From positions 1-64,000 of the forward strand of contig JAHZKX010000011.1 in NCBI GenBank assembly GCA_022600195.1: a stretch of DNA of 64,000 bases, given 5' to 3'. A program made the position numbers and the translations under genes. The DNA comes from Planctomycetota bacterium. GTDB lineage: Bacteria > Planctomycetota > Planctomycetia > Planctomycetales > Planctomycetaceae. A model generated the notes under the pieces. That model made no database searches, had not been told where the DNA came from, and saw only the letters and a list, made by a program, of their open reading frames with translations. Below, piece by piece: positions 61,875 through 64,000 of the stretch (position 1 is its first letter; each line of letters starts with the position of its first letter).

Positions 61875-63391
61875 TATAATGACAGCTTCCTGTTGAAACG
61901 CGGTAAGTGATTCTTCAGGATCAATAAGACGGACCCAAAACAGAATAGTCCCAATAAGACAGAAAAAATAATTAAGTGGATTGGCTCCGAAATCAGTCTG
62001 ATCATCATCGCAGAAAACAAAATCCCCAGCAAAGTCAGCAGGGTTAAAGCAGCAAAATGTTTAATCTTGACCCCTTCAATAACCGAGACTTTTAGTTTTA
62101 ATTGTAATGCCATTGTTAAACTCATAAAGTGAAACCAGCTGGAAATGACAAATGCCAACATCACACCCGATATGCCCATCGAGTTTCTTAACATGATTGA
62201 AAGCACTACGAGAACCAGCAACGAAACCAGACTCAGTTTAAATGGAATAATCGTTTCGTGTTTCGCATAAAATACATTCATTGTGAGTATCGAAAGAATC
62301 AATGCCGGCATTGAAAGAATAGCAATTTGTAACAGCTGAGCAGTATTAGCCGCATCTGTTGCCGAAAACTTGCCCCGTTCAAAAAGCAGTGAAACAACAG
62401 GTTCCGCACAACCGTAGACAGCGACTGTCACAGGGATCGAGATTAATAATATTAATCCTGCCGACTGACTGATTAAGTTAGTTCCTTCCGTCATGTTCCC
62501 TTCAGAAAAATCGCGGCTTAATCTCGGAAAAATCACCATTGCCAGAACTGCCCCAAATAACCCACGTGGTAATTCAACCAACTTTTGTGCATATTCAAAC
62601 AGACTGATTCCCCCTTCAAATGCTGAGGCAAAAGACCTTGATACAACTGGAAACGCGACAACAACTCCGATCGCAGCCAGAGCTTGAAAATATTTTACTA
62701 ACAATTCCCGATTCAAAGTATTAAACCGAGCTAATGATTGAAATCCACCCACAAAAGCTCCTGTAGCATAGCAGCTGACCAACTGTGTGAACAACCGAAA
62801 TGACACAGCAGCAACGACTGCCCAGGCAACGACCTCGATACTTTCAGGTGTCACCCAGAAAAAAATGGCGCAAAGTAGAATCAAGTTAAAAAACAAATTT
62901 CCATACGCTGGGATGTTTGGTTTGTGATGCCCTTGTAAAGCCGCTGCCGTAACGGCAGTCACAGCACTAATCGGAAATGCCAGTAAAACGATCATGATCA
63001 ATCGACTGGCTTCATTAATTTGCAAAGATGTAAACCCTGATGCTAATAACTGAGTAAACCAAGACGAACATACAGCTAAGATGATAGCAATGACAGTCGA
63101 AATGACTCCTACCACAACAAATGTTTGCACAATCAGTTGATTCGCATTTTCTTCAGAAACATCCTGGCTTCTGCGGTGCATTTCAGGGACTAACACTGCC
63201 GCCAGAGCTCCTCCAATTAACATCGCATTCAAAAAATCGGGAACAGAAATCACTAAAATAGCCAGGTCGTTCGCATACGAAACGCCCAATACCAGGGCAA
63301 GTCCCAGAACACGTAGCAATCCTGTGAATCGTCCCAACAGCATTGCGATGGCTACCAGCATTGCCGCCAGTGAAACGGATCGTTTCAACAT
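61874..63391 (-). CDS. MurJ/MviN-family lipid-linked oligosaccharide flippase
   Basis: About 14 spans, starting MLKRSVSLAAMLVAIAMLLG. ALAAVLVPEMHRRSQDVSEE, FPVVSRSFASAFEGGISLFE and QKLVELPRGLFGAVLAMVIF match the MurJ/MviN branch of the MOP superfamily. The length (505) is normal. It moves undecaprenyl-linked precursors across the inner membrane. Surrounding sugar genes suggest surface polysaccharide rather than peptidoglycan, which is an inference. Confidence 0.88.
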   Translation of the reverse strand: MLKRSVSLAAMLVAIAMLLGRFTGLLRVLGLALVLGVSYANDLAILVISVPDFLNAMLIGGALAAVLVPEMHRRSQDVSEENANQLIVQTFVVVGVISTVIAIILAVCSSWFTQLLASGFTSLQINEASRLIMIVLLAFPISAVTAVTAAALQGHHKPNIPAYGNLFFNLILLCAIFFWVTPESIEVVAWAVVAAVSFRLFTQLVSCYATGAFVGGFQSLARFNTLNRELLVKYFQALAAIGVVVAFPVVSRSFASAFEGGISLFEYAQKLVELPRGLFGAVLAMVIFPRLSRDFSEGNMTEGTNLISQSAGLILLISIPVTVAVYGCAEPVVSLLFERGKFSATDAANTAQLLQIAILSMPALILSILTMNVFYAKHETIIPFKLSLVSLLVLVVLSIMLRNSMGISGVMLAFVISSWFHFMSLTMALQLKLKVSVIEGVKIKHFAALTLLTLLGILFSAMMIRLISEPIHLIIFSVLLGLFCFGSVLLILKNHLPRFNRKLSL

Positions 63392-63508
63392 TTAATCGAT
63401 AACCCTTCTGATACTTCAAAAGGTTTCTCTACCAATGCATTGCCCCGTACAATCAGTTGCATCATCTACTTACAATCCCTTGAAAAATTTTCCCTCTGAC
63501 ATGAGTGA

Positions 63509-64000
63509 TTAAATGGTATAACGCTCTGCGTTAAAGTGGTGAATATTTTTATCGATCCACTCCGCGGTCTTCGTCAGACCCTCTTTAAATGAAACCTGAC
63601 TTTTCCAACCGGTTAAGCGGTGTATTTTCGTCGTATCAGCCAGAAGTCGATTGACTTCACTTTTCTCAGGACGAATACGATCCTCATCGCAACGAATAGG
63701 AACTTCGCGTCCACTTACTTCCATCAGCAGCTTTGCAGTTTCTTCGATCGACCACTCTTCGCCACTTCCAATGTTGACAACTTCCCCTTCGGCCTCTTTA
63801 CATAATGCCAAAGCAATCATCCCAGCTGCCGTATCAGTTGCATAATTAAAATCGCGAGTTGGCGTTAAGGCACCTAATTTCAACTCGGAACAACCTGACT
63901 GTAATTGACTGGCGATTGTCGGAATGACTGCCCGAGCGGTCTGCCTTGGTCCAAATGTATTAAAGGGCCTGGCAGTGACAACTGGTAACTCAAAAGAGAG
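63509..64000 (-). CDS. NAD-dependent sugar epimerase/dehydratase (partial, 5' end outside window)
   Basis: The C-terminal ~163 residues of an SDR-type sugar-nucleotide enzyme: ARPFNTFGPRQTARAVIPTI, LTPTRDFNYATDTAAGMIAL, VVNIGSGEEWSIEETAKLLM and the C-terminal RIRPEKSEVNRLLADTTKIH motif. The last resembles LegB-like UDP-GlcNAc 4,6-dehydratases of nonulosonic-acid pathways. The frame is open to the window edge at 64000. The TTG at 63883 is not its true start. It opens or continues the surface sugar cluster, 117 bp upstream of the MurJ-family gene. Confidence 0.85.
   Translation of the reverse strand, partial: LSFELPVVTARPFNTFGPRQTARAVIPTIASQLQSGCSELKLGALTPTRDFNYATDTAAGMIALALCKEAEGEVVNIGSGEEWSIEETAKLLMEVSGREVPIRCDEDRIRPEKSEVNRLLADTTKIHRLTGWKSQVSFKEGLTKTAEWIDKNIHHFNAERYTI

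Overview
The window looks like a planctomycete chromosome, most like the Gimesia group. The evidence is two DUF1592/DUF1552 pairs with c-type haem motifs, a formylglycine-type sulfatase, PQQ-like propeller and beta-helix secreted proteins, many small families typical of that phylum, and moderate G+C. No rRNA, CRISPR array, intact transposase or phage structural gene was seen. All assignments come from reading motifs by eye; no database search was run.

Layout. 1-2.3 kb: a gene remnant, a peroxiredoxin-protein kinase fusion and a small BON protein. 2.6-6.8 kb: a giant secreted PQQ-propeller protein. 6.8-11.5 kb: a decaying accessory island with one intact EIIA-SLC4 transporter fusion, surrounded by a frameshifted VOC gene, a frameshifted universal stress gene, a truncated EIIA copy, a damaged winged-helix gene and a purE stub. 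11.5-20.2 kb (minus): DUF1592/DUF1552 pair, sulfatase, and a single-chain TctA-TctC-TctB transporter. 21.1-22.45 kb (minus): an array of 13 tRNA genes plus one 3'-half tRNA. 22.9-24.8 kb (minus): ECF sigma factor, membrane protein with a thioredoxin-like CPHC domain, creatininase-family hydrolase. 25-29 kb (plus): secreted proteins and an S24-like protein with no normal start codon. 29.2-33.3 kb (minus): second DUF1592/DUF1552 pair.

33.6-41.4 kb is a seven-gene, mostly 4-bp-overlapping minus-strand operon: sigma factor, DCC protein, flavin oxidoreductase, DUF1365, cyclopropane synthase, DUF1295, and a second cyclopropane-synthase-like methyltransferase. It is divergent from a CarH/LitR-like MerR regulator. 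It resembles light- or singlet-oxygen-induced lipid-modification loci of other bacteria, but the regulator lacks the B12-ligand histidine. Exact repeats lie between the two transcripts.

41.4-53 kb is largely housekeeping and transport: cupin, PaiB-like flavoprotein, RNase Y, TilS, two MFS carriers, threonine synthase, 2-hydroxyacid dehydrogenase, TauE. 53-58.8 kb carries a probable arsenosugar locus: two TIGR04282/04283-type transferases, ArsM, ArsS, an acidic protein and purine nucleoside phosphorylase. 58.9-64 kb (minus) is a surface-polysaccharide region: UDP-glucuronate epimerase and decarboxylase homologues, HpcH/HpaI aldolase, MurJ-family flippase, and a partial sugar-nucleotide dehydratase that runs off the window.
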